DNA of 64,000 bases from Candidatus Parepulonipiscium sp. PG-Nuni2H_MBin01 (GCA_001994995.1 MDJM01000003.1:21281-85280); one strand, 5' to 3'; counted from the stretch's first letter, positions 7,997-17,169 are shown. Notes: a model not told the origin generated them from the sequence alone. A program made the numbers and translations.

Positions 7997-8860
7997 TTAA
8001 TTATCATATGGTTTTATTGTGGCTAAAACGTCCTCTTTATTAGCCCATACATCCCCTATCACTGCCCTAGGAATAAAATTTATTATACCATCACTTTCAC
8101 TAATTTTTGGAATAGTACTTAATTGTTTTTTTCCAAACCATTTAGTAACTTCATGAGTATATTCAAATAGTACATCTCCTTTTTTTACACAAGTACCATC
8201 TTTAACTAAACTATTATGAACTAATACATCATTAACGTCAAGAAATTTAGAAGCATCTTGAGGTTGTACTCGAATAGTAGCAGGTGATAATACATAGCAA
8301 ACATCAAAAACACCTATAGTTCCGTTTGTATTAGTAGATAAAATTGTACGTAAATGTTCTTTAGTTTCGTCATTAAACGGCGCTTCATCTAATTTTTCTG
8401 ACTCCTCGAGCAGCATCTTAGCACAATCTTTAACTGAAATAGTAGTATATTCCATGTCCTCTTCTTCTTCAATTTCGATTAAAGTCATATCTTCTAATAA
8501 ATAAAAAGCCCCTTCTATACCTATAATAGTGCCATTTGGTATTTCTTTATTATAAGCATACCATAATAACACCGGTATTAATGGCCCTAAAGTCAGTCCT
8601 TGCGCCTGATTAAAGCGGTGCTGTACTTTATATAAATATTCATATATAATAGGCATGTCATAAATGATTTTTAGTTGACTACCCTTAAAATTATTATAGT
8701 GTAATGGATAGTTAAGATAATCTATTAGCTCATTTACATCATGATGACAATAAATTTCATAAAAGTCCTTCTTATTAAAACTAAGCGACTTCCATTCTCC
8801 GTTATAATAATCATTTATATAAACATTATGCTGACTCACAATCCAAATAATTGTATCCAT
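7997..8860 (-). CDS. Hypothetical protein with a C-terminal lipoyl/biotinyl-like beta domain
   Basis: A 287-residue protein I do not recognise. The start at 8860 is chosen because GGAGG lies 8 bases upstream; a 10-codon extension has no such site. The C-terminal 70 residues (VLVHNSLVKDGTCVKKGDVLFEYT ... FIPRAVIGDVWANKEDVLATIKP) read like a barrel-sandwich hybrid fold of biotinyl/lipoyl or membrane-fusion type, but there is no attachment lysine motif. The middle is rich in Glu (IEIEEEEDMEY). It is the last gene of a three-gene operon with a ketopantoate reductase. No function can be named. Confidence 0.7.
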   Translation of the reverse strand: MDTIIWIVSQHNVYINDYYNGEWKSLSFNKKDFYEIYCHHDVNELIDYLNYPLHYNNFKGSQLKIIYDMPIIYEYLYKVQHRFNQAQGLTLGPLIPVLLWYAYNKEIPNGTIIGIEGAFYLLEDMTLIEIEEEEDMEYTTISVKDCAKMLLEESEKLDEAPFNDETKEHLRTILSTNTNGTIGVFDVCYVLSPATIRVQPQDASKFLDVNDVLVHNSLVKDGTCVKKGDVLFEYTHEVTKWFGKKQLSTIPKISESDGIINFIPRAVIGDVWANKEDVLATIKPYDN

Positions 8861-8893
8861 TATAAAATCCTCCATTGTAAGAAATTCCACGTA

Positions 8894-9802
8894 CTACAAT
8901 TTATAATTTCCTCTATTTTCCATAGAACGAACTAAATTTACAATTAATTCATGTGTAGGTACTGCTATATTATATCGTTTAGCCGCATTAATTACGGAGC
9001 CACTAATTGTATTCACTTCAGTTTTAGCGCATTTGCTTAAATCAACACAGATTGAAGGAATGCCTTCAGGAGTCCCTAGCGCAGTTGCTCTAATCTTTTC
9101 ATACACTGCTTGTTCGTCAAACTCTAGACCCATTGCCGTTCCTACCTTAATAGTTTCCTTACAAAGCTGTTCTACAATAGTCCAAGCATAAGGGTCGGTA
9201 GCAATATGTCCCATTTTAACTTGAAGCAAACCAGTTAATATACTAAGGGAACTATTAATAATTAACTTATTCCAAATTAGTTGTTGGATATTATCATAAA
9301 TTTTAACGTCAAAACCGACTTGATTAAAGCAATCCTGAATACGTATTAAAATATCATCCTTAATCCCATCAAGCATTCCTATATTGGTAACACCAGCACC
9401 TCCATGCCTTACTACGCCTGGCTTAATTACGGTGCCACTATCTTCAGTTGTCCCAATAATAATTTTATTATTCTCTACAAACTTTGATAATACTTCCTCA
9501 TGCCCAGAGCCATTTTGTAAAGTCATTACATACGTATTAGGGCCTATTAGCGACTTGTTATTTTCTAGAGCAACTTCTGTAGACAATGCCTTTACAAATA
9601 TAATTACTAATTCTGCCACTCCAAATGTAGAACTGTCTGTAGTGATAACAGGTGTAAACGTTTCATCTATACCATTTTTTGTTAAGGTAATTGTATTTAT
9701 ACTAGGTTCAGCTCTACTTATTAGACGAACCTCATTACATGTGCTAAGGCGTGCTCCATAAATACTTCCCATTGCCCCTGCACCTAAAATTGCAATTTTC
9801 AT
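8894..9802 (-). CDS. panE: Ketopantoate reductase family protein (2-dehydropantoate 2-reductase)
   Basis: A 302-residue PanE/ApbA protein. The NADPH-binding Rossmann motif GAGAMGSIYGARLS is at the N-terminus, LQNG at about residue 95 is the family motif, and the segment NKLIINSSLSILTGLL holds the catalytic lysine region. The standard reaction reduces ketopantoate to pantoate for coenzyme A synthesis. The neighbours are two unknown genes rather than panB/panC, and several clostridial paralogues of this family are of unknown substrate, so the pantothenate role is likely but not certain. Confidence 0.82.
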   Translation of the reverse strand: MKIAILGAGAMGSIYGARLSTCNEVRLISRAEPSINTITLTKNGIDETFTPVITTDSSTFGVAELVIIFVKALSTEVALENNKSLIGPNTYVMTLQNGSGHEEVLSKFVENNKIIIGTTEDSGTVIKPGVVRHGGAGVTNIGMLDGIKDDILIRIQDCFNQVGFDVKIYDNIQQLIWNKLIINSSLSILTGLLQVKMGHIATDPYAWTIVEQLCKETIKVGTAMGLEFDEQAVYEKIRATALGTPEGIPSICVDLSKCAKTEVNTISGSVINAAKRYNIAVPTHELIVNLVRSMENRGNYKL

Positions 9803-9814
9803 AATATTACTCCT

Positions 9815-10162
9815 CTAATGTCCAAATATTATTAACTCATCGCCAGCTTGTATAGCATCTTTAAATTCCTGTAAACTCTCAGCAGTAATATCAACAGGGT
9901 TATGAAGTACATCTATATCTACAACTACCATAGTGTGTATTGAACTTCGACTACCTCCATCCAATTGGCATGATACAGCAGTAGGCTCATAATACACACT
10001 AAATCTTCCAATAGTTGTTTCAATTAGTTCAACTTCTCCTGGATTTTCGTCTGCTGAAATACCGAATAAAGACAATAAACTAGACATGGTTAAATCCTCT
10101 ACTTCATGTATAAACCATATAACTTGATTTTCACTTGTAATTGTTACTACTCCAACTTGCAT
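9815..10162 (-). CDS. Hypothetical protein, 115 residues
   Basis: Unrecognised small acidic protein predicted to be alpha-beta, without signal peptide or membrane segment. It ends in DAIQAGDELIIFGH. GGAG lies 8 bases before the ATG. It is the first gene of an operon with the ketopantoate reductase (13 bases downstream) and the unknown 287-residue protein; the tight spacing suggests that the three act together. No function is proposed. Confidence 0.7.
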   Translation of the reverse strand: MQVGVVTITSENQVIWFIHEVEDLTMSSLLSLFGISADENPGEVELIETTIGRFSVYYEPTAVSCQLDGGSRSSIHTMVVVDIDVLHNPVDITAESLQEFKDAIQAGDELIIFGH

Positions 10163-10249
10163 ACTGTCATCTCCTCAAAAACATTTATAGTATGCGGCAA
10201 CTAATAGAAATATTACTTTTAATAATCCATAAAATTACTTTGCCACTTT

Positions 10250-10283
10250 ACATATATATGAGCATAATCCCAAATATATATGT
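10250..10283. repeat. Inverted repeat upstream of the asnB promoter
   Basis: ACATATATAT at 10250-10259 and ATATATATGT at 10274-10283 form perfect 10-bp arms around a 14-base centre. It overlaps a second pair, ACTTTACA (10245-10252) and TGTAAAGT (10298-10305), the latter spanning the asnB -35 region. It may be an operator; it could also be chance in AT-rich DNA. Confidence 0.4.
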
Positions 10284-10297
10284 CCAAGATTTATAAT

Positions 10298-10327
10298 TGT
10301 AAAGTATATCCAAGTTTAGAATATAAT
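10298..10327 (+). promoter_or_regulatory. Probable sigma-A promoter of asnB
   Basis: TTGTAA (10298-10303) and TATAAT (10322-10327) with an 18-base spacer; the asnB ATG is 33 bases downstream. Confidence 0.55.
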
Positions 10328-10359
10328 ATGTAATAAGACTTTTATTATGGAGGTTAGAT

Positions 10360-12183
10360 ATGTGTTCAATATGTGGTATTCTTGATTTTAAAACGCCTGC
10401 AGCAATAGATAGGACTGTAATAGAAAATATGGGTAAAACGATGGTTCATAGAGGACCGGACCAAGATGGACTATTTATTAATGATGTTGTTGCACTTCAA
10501 CATAACCGTTTATCTATTATGGACCCTAAGAATGGCTTACAACCTATGACTAGAACTTATGAAGGCAAAAGCTACACTATTATTTATAATGGGGAAATTT
10601 ACAATACACCAGAGCTTAGACTTGATATTTTAAGTAAAGGTATTGTTTTAGAAACAACTTGTGATACTGAAGTTGTGTTATATATGTATATCCTTTATAA
10701 AGAAGAGTGTGCATCTAAACTAAATGGAATTTTCGCATTTGCAGTTTATGACACTGATAAAGTATATTTATGCCGCGATAGATTTGGGGTAAAACCATTT
10801 TTCTATTCTTTAAAAGATGATAGCTTTATATTTGGCTCAGAAATTAAAGCTTTACTTGCTCACCCAAATGTAGAGCCAGTAATAGATAAAAAAGGCTTAT
10901 GGCAACTTTTATTCTTATCACCAATGAAACTTTGTGGTACTGGGATTTTCAAAGATGTTCAAGAAATTCCTCCAGCCACTCATGGTTATTTTAATAAAGA
11001 CGGACTAACATTAGAAAAATATTGGACTCTTAAAGCTAAACCATTTACTGGTACTGCTGAAGATGCCATAGAAGAAACAAAGATTATTCTAACAGATGCC
11101 ATTAAAACTCAACTAGTATCTGACGTTCCTTTATGTACGTTTTTATCAGGCGGTATCGACAGCTCTATTATAAGCTCCGTAGCATCGCGTGAATACAAAC
11201 AAAAAGGTGAAATATTATCAACTTTTTCGTTTGAGTATCTAGGTAATAAAGAAAACTTTAAAGATACGTTATTCCAACCAGAAGCGGATGACTTATATGC
11301 TCGTTATTTAGCAGATTACCTTGGTACTAACCATACAGTACTAACTGCTACAACGCCAAAAATAATTGAGTATTTAACAGAAGCGACTCGTTCAAGAGAT
11401 TTGCCTGGTATGGCTGATATAGATAGTTCACTTTTATTCTACTGTAGAGAAGTTAAGAAAACTCACACAGTTGCATTATCTGGTGAATGTGCAGATGAAA
11501 TATTTGGTGGATATCCTTGGTTCTATCGCCCAGAAATGTTACACAGTGAATTTTATCCTTGGATTTATGACCCATTTAAACGTGTATCATTATTTAAAGA
11601 GGGCTTAATAAATTCTAAAGAAGCATATGAATATTTAAGTGCTGAATATCTAAAAGATTTAAGTACATTTGATAGGCTTGATGATGATAGTGAAATAATG
11701 CTACAAAGTAGAAAAGCAACTTATCTTTCAACTAGATATTTTATGACATCTCTATTAGAAAGAAAAGATAGAATGAGTATGGCTAGCGGAGTTGAAGTTA
11801 GGGTACCATTTTCAGATCATAGAGTGTTAGAATATGTTTACAATGTGCCATGGGAAATTAAATTTGCTGGCGACGTTGAGAAATCCTTACTACGTCAAGC
11901 TATGCATGAATACTTACCAGATAAAATCCTTAATCGTAAGAAAAGTCCATATCCAAAAACTCATGACCCAGTTTATGAGCAAAAAGTAATAGCGATATTA
12001 AAAGATAGATTAAATGATAAATCAAGTATATTAAGCGAAATTTTAAACATGACTCAGTTTGAAGATTTTCTTGCTTCATCAAATCAAACTTGGTTCGGAC
12101 AATTAATGTCCCGTCCTCAATTAGTATCATGGTTAATCCAGCTTGATTATTGGTTTACTGAGTTAAATGTAACAATAGAGTAG
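10360..12183 (+). CDS. asnB: Asparagine synthase (glutamine-hydrolysing)
   Basis: A 607-residue class II amidotransferase that makes asparagine from aspartate, ATP and glutamine. Cys2 (MCSICGI) is the glutaminase nucleophile exposed after removal of Met1; RGPDQDG and YNGEIYN mark the glutaminase domain (about 1-200). The synthetase domain carries the PP-loop LSGGIDSS and SGECADEIFGGYPWF. The length fits the family. GGAGG lies 7 bases before the ATG. It is monocistronic between its own promoter and terminator. Confident. Confidence 0.95.
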   Translation: MCSICGILDFKTPAAIDRTVIENMGKTMVHRGPDQDGLFINDVVALQHNRLSIMDPKNGLQPMTRTYEGKSYTIIYNGEIYNTPELRLDILSKGIVLETTCDTEVVLYMYILYKEECASKLNGIFAFAVYDTDKVYLCRDRFGVKPFFYSLKDDSFIFGSEIKALLAHPNVEPVIDKKGLWQLLFLSPMKLCGTGIFKDVQEIPPATHGYFNKDGLTLEKYWTLKAKPFTGTAEDAIEETKIILTDAIKTQLVSDVPLCTFLSGGIDSSIISSVASREYKQKGEILSTFSFEYLGNKENFKDTLFQPEADDLYARYLADYLGTNHTVLTATTPKIIEYLTEATRSRDLPGMADIDSSLLFYCREVKKTHTVALSGECADEIFGGYPWFYRPEMLHSEFYPWIYDPFKRVSLFKEGLINSKEAYEYLSAEYLKDLSTFDRLDDDSEIMLQSRKATYLSTRYFMTSLLERKDRMSMASGVEVRVPFSDHRVLEYVYNVPWEIKFAGDVEKSLLRQAMHEYLPDKILNRKKSPYPKTHDPVYEQKVIAILKDRLNDKSSILSEILNMTQFEDFLASSNQTWFGQLMSRPQLVSWLIQLDYWFTELNVTIE

Positions 12184-12196
12184 TTATTTATAGAAG

Positions 12197-12224
12197 AGAG
12201 GGCTATTAATACCCTCTTTTTTTA
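12197..12224 (+). terminator. Terminator of asnB
   Basis: AGAGGG (12197-12202) pairs with CCCTCT (12212-12217) and is followed by a run of T. Confidence 0.85.
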
Positions 12225-12547
12225 TTGGAAAAATATTACTATACTTATATAAAAACATAATAAATGAATAAAAGTGTTTGTATAAAATGTATAAAATTTA
12301 AAAATCTATATATTAATTTTTCGTATATACAGGGAAATATTACTAAATTTAAATAAAACTTTAAAAAATTAGTAAAGTAGTGCAATAAAACGCCTTTTAT
12401 AAATCGGCTTATTATACATATACACAATAGACAATTTATTAAAATAATTATATAATTGATATGATAAGGTTTATAAAGAACTTATTTTGTAAGAGAAAAT
12501 TATTTTCTAGTTCTCTAAAAGCATAAAACATGAAGGGGGAATTATTC
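12225..12547. other. AT-rich intergenic region with a promoter near its right end
   Basis: No convincing gene on either strand; open frames on the minus strand are low-complexity shadows. The only signals I support are the promoter at 12428-12456 and the ribosome site of the following gene. The leader (about 12463-12530) holds a small palindrome, AGAAAAT/ATTTTCT. No conserved riboswitch core (for example cyclic di-GMP) was recognised. Confidence 0.6.
12428..12456 (+). promoter_or_regulatory. Sigma-A promoter of the HD-GYP-like gene
   Basis: TAGACA (12428-12433) and TATAAT (12451-12456) with exactly 17 bases between, leaving a leader of about 85 bases. Confidence 0.65.
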
Positions 12548-13576
12548 ATGAGGTTGATACCAGTAACTGCATTAAAAGAAGACACTAAAATCGCATTAGA
12601 TATTCTAGATGAAAATGCTAAAATATTACTACAGAAGGGAACGGTCGTAAATAAAGATGACATTAAGAATTTAAAAAACAATAAAATAGCATCGGTATAT
12701 GCTGTTGATGACTATTGTTTCAATGATAGGTTTACTTATACCTCTCAACCATCCAATATATTACGTAAAGTTGTAGTATTAAAGAAAGTAGCTAAAATGG
12801 CTGCGCAAGGAACTGCCACAAAAGAGATTTTACTTGAGGCAATTGAAACGGTAAATACTATTGTAACTGTGTTACAAGATCAAAAGGTAAACTGGAAAAT
12901 TGTATACGAACCACGTAAAATCCTTTCAAATGATTTTGAAGAAAAAACTATTTATATTGCTATGATGAGTGCTTTATTTGCTCTTAAGCTTGGATTTAGT
13001 AAAAGAGAGGCTTCGGCTATTTGTTTAGGCGCTTTACTTAAAGATATAGCCCTTGTCAACGCTACTACTGGATGGGCTGATGATAAAAATAATACTCAGC
13101 ATCCACTTAAAGGATATAATTACTTAAAAGACCAATACCATTTACCAGAAGATATTTTAAATATTGTACTTCACCATGAAGAGTATTATGATGGTACAGG
13201 TTATCCTAACAATTTAAAAGGCGAGGCAATTTGTGCTGGTGCTAGAATTATTTCTATAGTTGATATGTATTATCGCATTAAAACCACTACTAATAATTAT
13301 TGCTCCACTTTAGAAATTGACTTTATTAAGCGTATGTCACAACTAGACCCTAACTATTTAGACATATTCTTAAGCAGTGTCGACATTTATGACCCAGATA
13401 CATTAGTCGAGCTGACTAATGGCGGTATTGCGGTTGTAAATAATACTCCACCATTAAACCCGTTCCAACCAGAAGTTACGGTTATTAAGAGCGAGACTCA
13501 TTTTACTGGAGAAGTATTAAACTTAGCTAAAATCTTTGATTTAAACATTAAGAGAATAGTTTATTATGTAGAATAA
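12548..13576 (+). CDS. Degenerate HD-GYP domain protein
   Basis: A 342-residue protein starting MRLIPVTALKED; AGGGGGAA precedes this ATG, and the six extra codons upstream overlap it. The C-terminal half (about 130-250) is an HD-GYP-type domain: HP at 185-186, HHEEYYDGTGYP at 209-220 and VDMYYRI at 238-244 are kept. However, the histidine of the HD pair is replaced by lysine (LLKDIA, K165-D166) and the first metal-ligand histidine is also not visible (EEKTIYIAMM). Active HD-GYP enzymes hydrolyse cyclic di-GMP; this one is probably inactive and may act as a binding or scaffold protein. Cytoplasmic, monocistronic. Confidence 0.8.
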   Translation: MRLIPVTALKEDTKIALDILDENAKILLQKGTVVNKDDIKNLKNNKIASVYAVDDYCFNDRFTYTSQPSNILRKVVVLKKVAKMAAQGTATKEILLEAIETVNTIVTVLQDQKVNWKIVYEPRKILSNDFEEKTIYIAMMSALFALKLGFSKREASAICLGALLKDIALVNATTGWADDKNNTQHPLKGYNYLKDQYHLPEDILNIVLHHEEYYDGTGYPNNLKGEAICAGARIISIVDMYYRIKTTTNNYCSTLEIDFIKRMSQLDPNYLDIFLSSVDIYDPDTLVELTNGGIAVVNNTPPLNPFQPEVTVIKSETHFTGEVLNLAKIFDLNIKRIVYYVE

Positions 13577-13608
13577 AAAGAGAGCCCTTAATGGGGCTTC
13601 TTTTTTTT
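13577..13608. terminator. Bidirectional terminator
   Basis: GAGCCC pairs with GGGGCTTC around a 5-base loop, with eight T on the plus strand and a T tract on the minus strand, between the convergent HD-GYP-like and ynbB-like genes. Confidence 0.85.
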
Positions 13609-14863
13609 ATAGCAAAGATACTAACTGCTTATCTTTCATACTTTGTAGTGCAAACATTACGCCTAGCCTAGCATGGTAGTGTGTTAAACCACCTTGAAAA
13701 AATACTGTATAAGGTGGTTTTATAGGAGCATCAGCACTCAATTCTATAGAAGAACCTTGTATAAATGTTCCTGCCGCCATTATAACATCAGCATCATAAC
13801 CTGGCATATTCCAAGGCTTGGGTATAACAAAACTATCTACAGGTGCAGCTTTTTGGATACCCTCACAAAATGCAATTACGTTTTCAGCAGTTTTCATATC
13901 TATAGCTTGAATTATATCATGTCTTGACTGTGTTGATTGAGGTTGCACATCAAAGCCCAAGTTTTCAAATACTGCAGAAGCAAGTATAGCTCCTTTAAGG
14001 GCATTTGCAACAGTTTCAGGTGCCATAAATAAACCTTGTATAACAGCCTGATTAAGCCCTAATGTAGCCCCCACTTCTTTCCCCAAACCAGGGGCAGTAA
14101 GTCTCATTGCACATTTTTCCACCAACTCATGTTTCCCTGCTATATATCCTCCTGTTGGAGCAAGCCCTCCACCTGGATTTTTTATAAGTGAACCTACAAC
14201 TAAATCTGCACCCACCTCACAAGGTTCAGTAGTTTCTACAAATTCGCCGTAGCAATTATCTACCATACAAATAATATTTGGATTAACATTTTTAATACAA
14301 TCTATAAGCTCTTTAATTTGCGATATTGATAAACTTGGGCGGTAACTATATCCTTTAGACCGCTGAATAAGCACTACTTTAGTTCTTTCGTTTATAGAAT
14401 TTATAATACCCTCATAATCAAATGAAAAGTCTGGCAATAAATCTACCTGATTATATGTGATTCCAAACTCTTGTAGACTGCCACAAGCTGGCACAATTCC
14501 TATCACTGAATCTAAAGTATCATATGGTTTACCTACTACAGATAGTAACTCATCATTAGGGCGCAGTAAGCCGAATAATGCTACAGTAAGCGCATGAGTC
14601 CCTGACATTAATTGCGGTCTAACTAGTGCATCTTCTGTCCTAAACACATCAGCATAAATCTTTTCAACCACTTCCCTCCCTAAATCATTATAACCATAAC
14701 CGCTAGTAGCTGCAAAATGTATATCACTGAGTTGATTTTTTTGCATAGCTGCTAGGACTTTAGCACCATTAATTTGACTAATTTTATCTATATTATCGTA
14801 ACTCTCTTCTTTTAATGTATTTTCAATTTCTTCACAAAATTGTTTAACTTGTTCGTCTATCAT
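13607..14863 (-). CDS. YnbB-type PLP enzyme (methionine gamma-lyase family, 'aluminium resistance' protein)
   Basis: A 418-residue PLP-dependent protein of the family annotated as methionine gamma-lyase-like or aluminium resistance protein (Bacillus YnbB). Typical elements are the N-terminal FAATSGYGYNDLGREVVEKIYADVF, SGTHALTVALFGLLRPNDE, IICMVDNCYGEFVE, and the PLP-lysine segment VGSLIKNPGGGLAPTGGYIAG. The true substrate of this family is not settled. AAGGAGA lies before the ATG and directly abuts the terminator of the upstream RNase J gene, so it likely has its own promoter or depends on read-through. Confidence 0.88.
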   Translation of the reverse strand: MIDEQVKQFCEEIENTLKEESYDNIDKISQINGAKVLAAMQKNQLSDIHFAATSGYGYNDLGREVVEKIYADVFRTEDALVRPQLMSGTHALTVALFGLLRPNDELLSVVGKPYDTLDSVIGIVPACGSLQEFGITYNQVDLLPDFSFDYEGIINSINERTKVVLIQRSKGYSYRPSLSISQIKELIDCIKNVNPNIICMVDNCYGEFVETTEPCEVGADLVVGSLIKNPGGGLAPTGGYIAGKHELVEKCAMRLTAPGLGKEVGATLGLNQAVIQGLFMAPETVANALKGAILASAVFENLGFDVQPQSTQSRHDIIQAIDMKTAENVIAFCEGIQKAAPVDSFVIPKPWNMPGYDADVIMAAGTFIQGSSIELSADAPIKPPYTVFFQGGLTHYHARLGVMFALQSMKDKQLVSLL

Positions 14864-14875
14864 TTAATTTTCTCC

Positions 14876-14904
14876 TTAAAAAAGCTGCACCATAAGGTGC
14901 AGCT
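14876..14904 (-). terminator. Terminator of the RNase J gene
   Basis: A perfect 9-bp stem AGCTGCACC/GGTGCAGCT with loop ATAA, followed on the minus strand by a T tract. It begins at the stop codon of the RNase J gene and ends at the ribosome site of the next gene. Confidence 0.9.
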
Positions 14905-16570
14905 AAATTTCCATAATAATAGGAAGTACCATAGGACTACGCTTTGTTTTCTGCCATACAAAATCTCTAAGGTCATCTTTTACAATAGTTTTAATCTGCA
15001 TCCAATCAGTGATACTTTCACGTTCACACCTATCCAATGCTTTTCTAACTATACTTCTAGCCTGGTCCATAAGGTCTTCCGCTTCTCTTACATATACAAA
15101 TCCTCTTGAAATAATATCAGGTCCAGCAACCGCTTGCCCTGCACCATCTAATGTCATAACCGCAATTAATAAACCATCTTGAGATAGATGTTTACGGTCA
15201 CGAAGTACAATGTTTCCAACATCTCCAACACCTAATCCATCTACTAACACCTGTCCTGATGGTACTGTACCTACTATTTTACAAGCATTACGCCCTAACT
15301 CTAACACATCACCTATAGACATAATCGTAATATTTTCTTTAGGCATACCCATGCTAACTGCAAGTTCGGCATGTTTTTGTAAATGTCTATACTCTCCATG
15401 AACAGGTATAAAGTATTTAGGTTTTATTAAAGTATGAATTAGTTTTAATTCTTCTTGAGCCGCATGTCCGGATACATGAGTATCATCCTTAATCACAACA
15501 GCTCCTTTTTGTGCTAAATCATTAATAACAGTCGAAACTGTTTTTTCATTACCAGGGATAGGGGTTGCACTAAGAATTACAACATCACCTGGCTTAATTT
15601 CAACTTGTTTATGCTCCGATTTAGACATTCTAGATAATGCTGCCATAGGTTCACCTTGGCTACCTGTCATAATAATCACTACTTGTTCATCAGTATAACG
15701 TTTTAGTTCATTAACATCAATCAAGGTATTTTTAGGAATATCCAAATATCCAAGCTCACTAGCAATTTTAACTACACTTACCATACTACGTCCCATAACA
15801 GAGACCTTTCTATTGGCCTCAGCTGCTGCATTTATAATTTGTTGAACTCTATCTACATTAGAAGCAAAAGTTGCAACCATTATACGTTTGTCCTTATAGG
15901 TAGTGAAAATTGACGTTAACGTGGAGCCAACCATACGTTCAGATTGCGTATAGCCCGGTCTTTCAGAATTAGTGCTATCTGCCATTAAAGCTAGCACACC
16001 TTTTTTGCCAAGTTCCGCTAATCTGTGTAAATCAACAGGTGCTCCCTGAATAGGCGTATAGTCGATTTTAAAGTCCCCCGTATGCACAATCGTTCCAACA
16101 GGCGTCCATATTGATAACATAACCGAATCAGCAATACTATGATTAGAAGTAATAAATTCTACCTTAAAGCTATTACCCAGTTTAATCGTATCTCCTTGAC
16201 TTACAGGATGTCTAGTTGTTGTATTCATAAGATTGTGTTCACGAAGTTTATTCTCAACAAGCCCCATAGTAAGACGAGTGCCATATACCGGAACATTAAT
16301 ATCTCTTAGTATATACGGTAATCCTCCTATATGGTCTTCATGACCATGCGTAATTACAATGCCTTTAATTTTTTCAAGGTTTTTCATAAGATAAGTTACA
16401 TCTGGAATAACTAAGTCAATTCCTAACATTTCATCACCTGGAAATGCTAAACCACAGTCGATAATAACAATATCCTCATCGTACTCGAAAACAGTCATGT
16501 TTTTTCCAATTTCGCCAAGTCCTCCGAGTGGTATAACTCTTAATTTGCTTTTTGTTTGTCTAGGTTTCAA
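14903..16570 (-). CDS. rnj: Ribonuclease J
   Basis: A 555-residue metallo-beta-lactamase/beta-CASP ribonuclease that degrades and matures mRNA and rRNA, with 5'-3' exonuclease and endonuclease activity. Visible are HGHEDHIGG (zinc ligands), HTGDFKID, the beta-CASP MVATFASN region and HVSGHAAQEEL, then a C-terminal domain. The length is typical. The start codon is TTG: AGGAGG lies 10 bases upstream and the sequence after it (MKPRQTKSKLRVIPLGGLGEIG) matches the family start. Only one copy is in the window, so J1 or J2 identity is open. Confidence 0.95.
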   Translation of the reverse strand: MKPRQTKSKLRVIPLGGLGEIGKNMTVFEYDEDIVIIDCGLAFPGDEMLGIDLVIPDVTYLMKNLEKIKGIVITHGHEDHIGGLPYILRDINVPVYGTRLTMGLVENKLREHNLMNTTTRHPVSQGDTIKLGNSFKVEFITSNHSIADSVMLSIWTPVGTIVHTGDFKIDYTPIQGAPVDLHRLAELGKKGVLALMADSTNSERPGYTQSERMVGSTLTSIFTTYKDKRIMVATFASNVDRVQQIINAAAEANRKVSVMGRSMVSVVKIASELGYLDIPKNTLIDVNELKRYTDEQVVIIMTGSQGEPMAALSRMSKSEHKQVEIKPGDVVILSATPIPGNEKTVSTVINDLAQKGAVVIKDDTHVSGHAAQEELKLIHTLIKPKYFIPVHGEYRHLQKHAELAVSMGMPKENITIMSIGDVLELGRNACKIVGTVPSGQVLVDGLGVGDVGNIVLRDRKHLSQDGLLIAVMTLDGAGQAVAGPDIISRGFVYVREAEDLMDQARSIVRKALDRCERESITDWMQIKTIVKDDLRDFVWQKTKRSPMVLPIIMEI

Positions 16571-16680
16571 GCGTCTATTACCTCCTTTATATATTATAGG
16601 TACTTGTGGAAATTTTAATTTTCCATGTACCCAACTTACTACCTTAATATTTCTTAATCTATATTTTAAAGTTATATTTA

Positions 16681-17115
16681 CTAAATATTTCTACATTTTT
16701 CACATTGGCCATAAAAAGTAAGATTATGATCTAAAACGCGAAAATTATATTTATTCTCAATTTCCCTCTCAACATCTAAAAGCATATCATATTCTACCTC
16801 AAATACCTGATTACACTTTTGACATACTAAATGATGGTGGTGGTGAAGTTCATCTGGTGAACTAAGTTCAAATCTACTTACTCCATCATCAAAGTTTAGC
16901 TTATCTACTAGCCCCATATTTTCAAATAAAAGCATAGTTCTATAGACTGTAGCTAATCCAATTTCAGGATAAGTTGCCTTTACTAAATTATAAATTTCTT
17001 CTGTAGATAAATGTTTACCCTTTTGTTCAAGTAAAATATCAAGCACTGCTCTACGTTGAGTGGTTAGCTTACATCCTTTTTCTTTGAGCTTTTCCTTAAA
17101 GGCTACTGCGTTCAT
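16681..17115 (-). CDS. fur: Ferric uptake regulator Fur
   Basis: A 144-residue Fur-family repressor with winged helix (1-80) and metal domain. The residues fit Fur rather than PerR: H35, E83, a five-histidine run at 91-95, and glutamate E106 where PerR has aspartate. Zinc pairs CQKC (98-101) and CEKC near the C-terminus are intact. It represses iron-uptake genes when loaded with Fe2+. It sits in the cluster DUF1292-RuvX-IreB common in Clostridia. It has its own sigma-A promoter and an adjacent Fur box, implying autoregulation. Confidence 0.88.
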   Translation of the reverse strand: MNAVAFKEKLKEKGCKLTTQRRAVLDILLEQKGKHLSTEEIYNLVKATYPEIGLATVYRTMLLFENMGLVDKLNFDDGVSRFELSSPDELHHHHHLVCQKCNQVFEVEYDMLLDVEREIENKYNFRVLDHNLTFYGQCEKCRNI

Positions 17116-17139
17116 ATATACCGCCCCTTTTTGATATTA

Positions 17140-17168
17140 ATTATACCCCATATTTAAATGTAAGTCAA
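17140..17168 (-). promoter_or_regulatory. Sigma-A promoter of fur
   Basis: On the minus strand TTGACT (17163-17168) and TATAAT (17140-17145) with a 17-base spacer, 25 bases before the fur ATG. Confidence 0.8.
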
Positions 17169-17169
17169 T

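Noticed and set aside
12225..12547. Cyclic di-GMP riboswitch before the HD-GYP-like gene
   Set aside because: The expected conserved core and paired stems are not present; only a promoter and a small AT palindrome were found.
12245..12681. Minus-strand frames upstream of and within the start of the HD-GYP-like gene
   Set aside because: Low-complexity AT-rich translations without ribosome sites; they overlap the promoter and the real gene.
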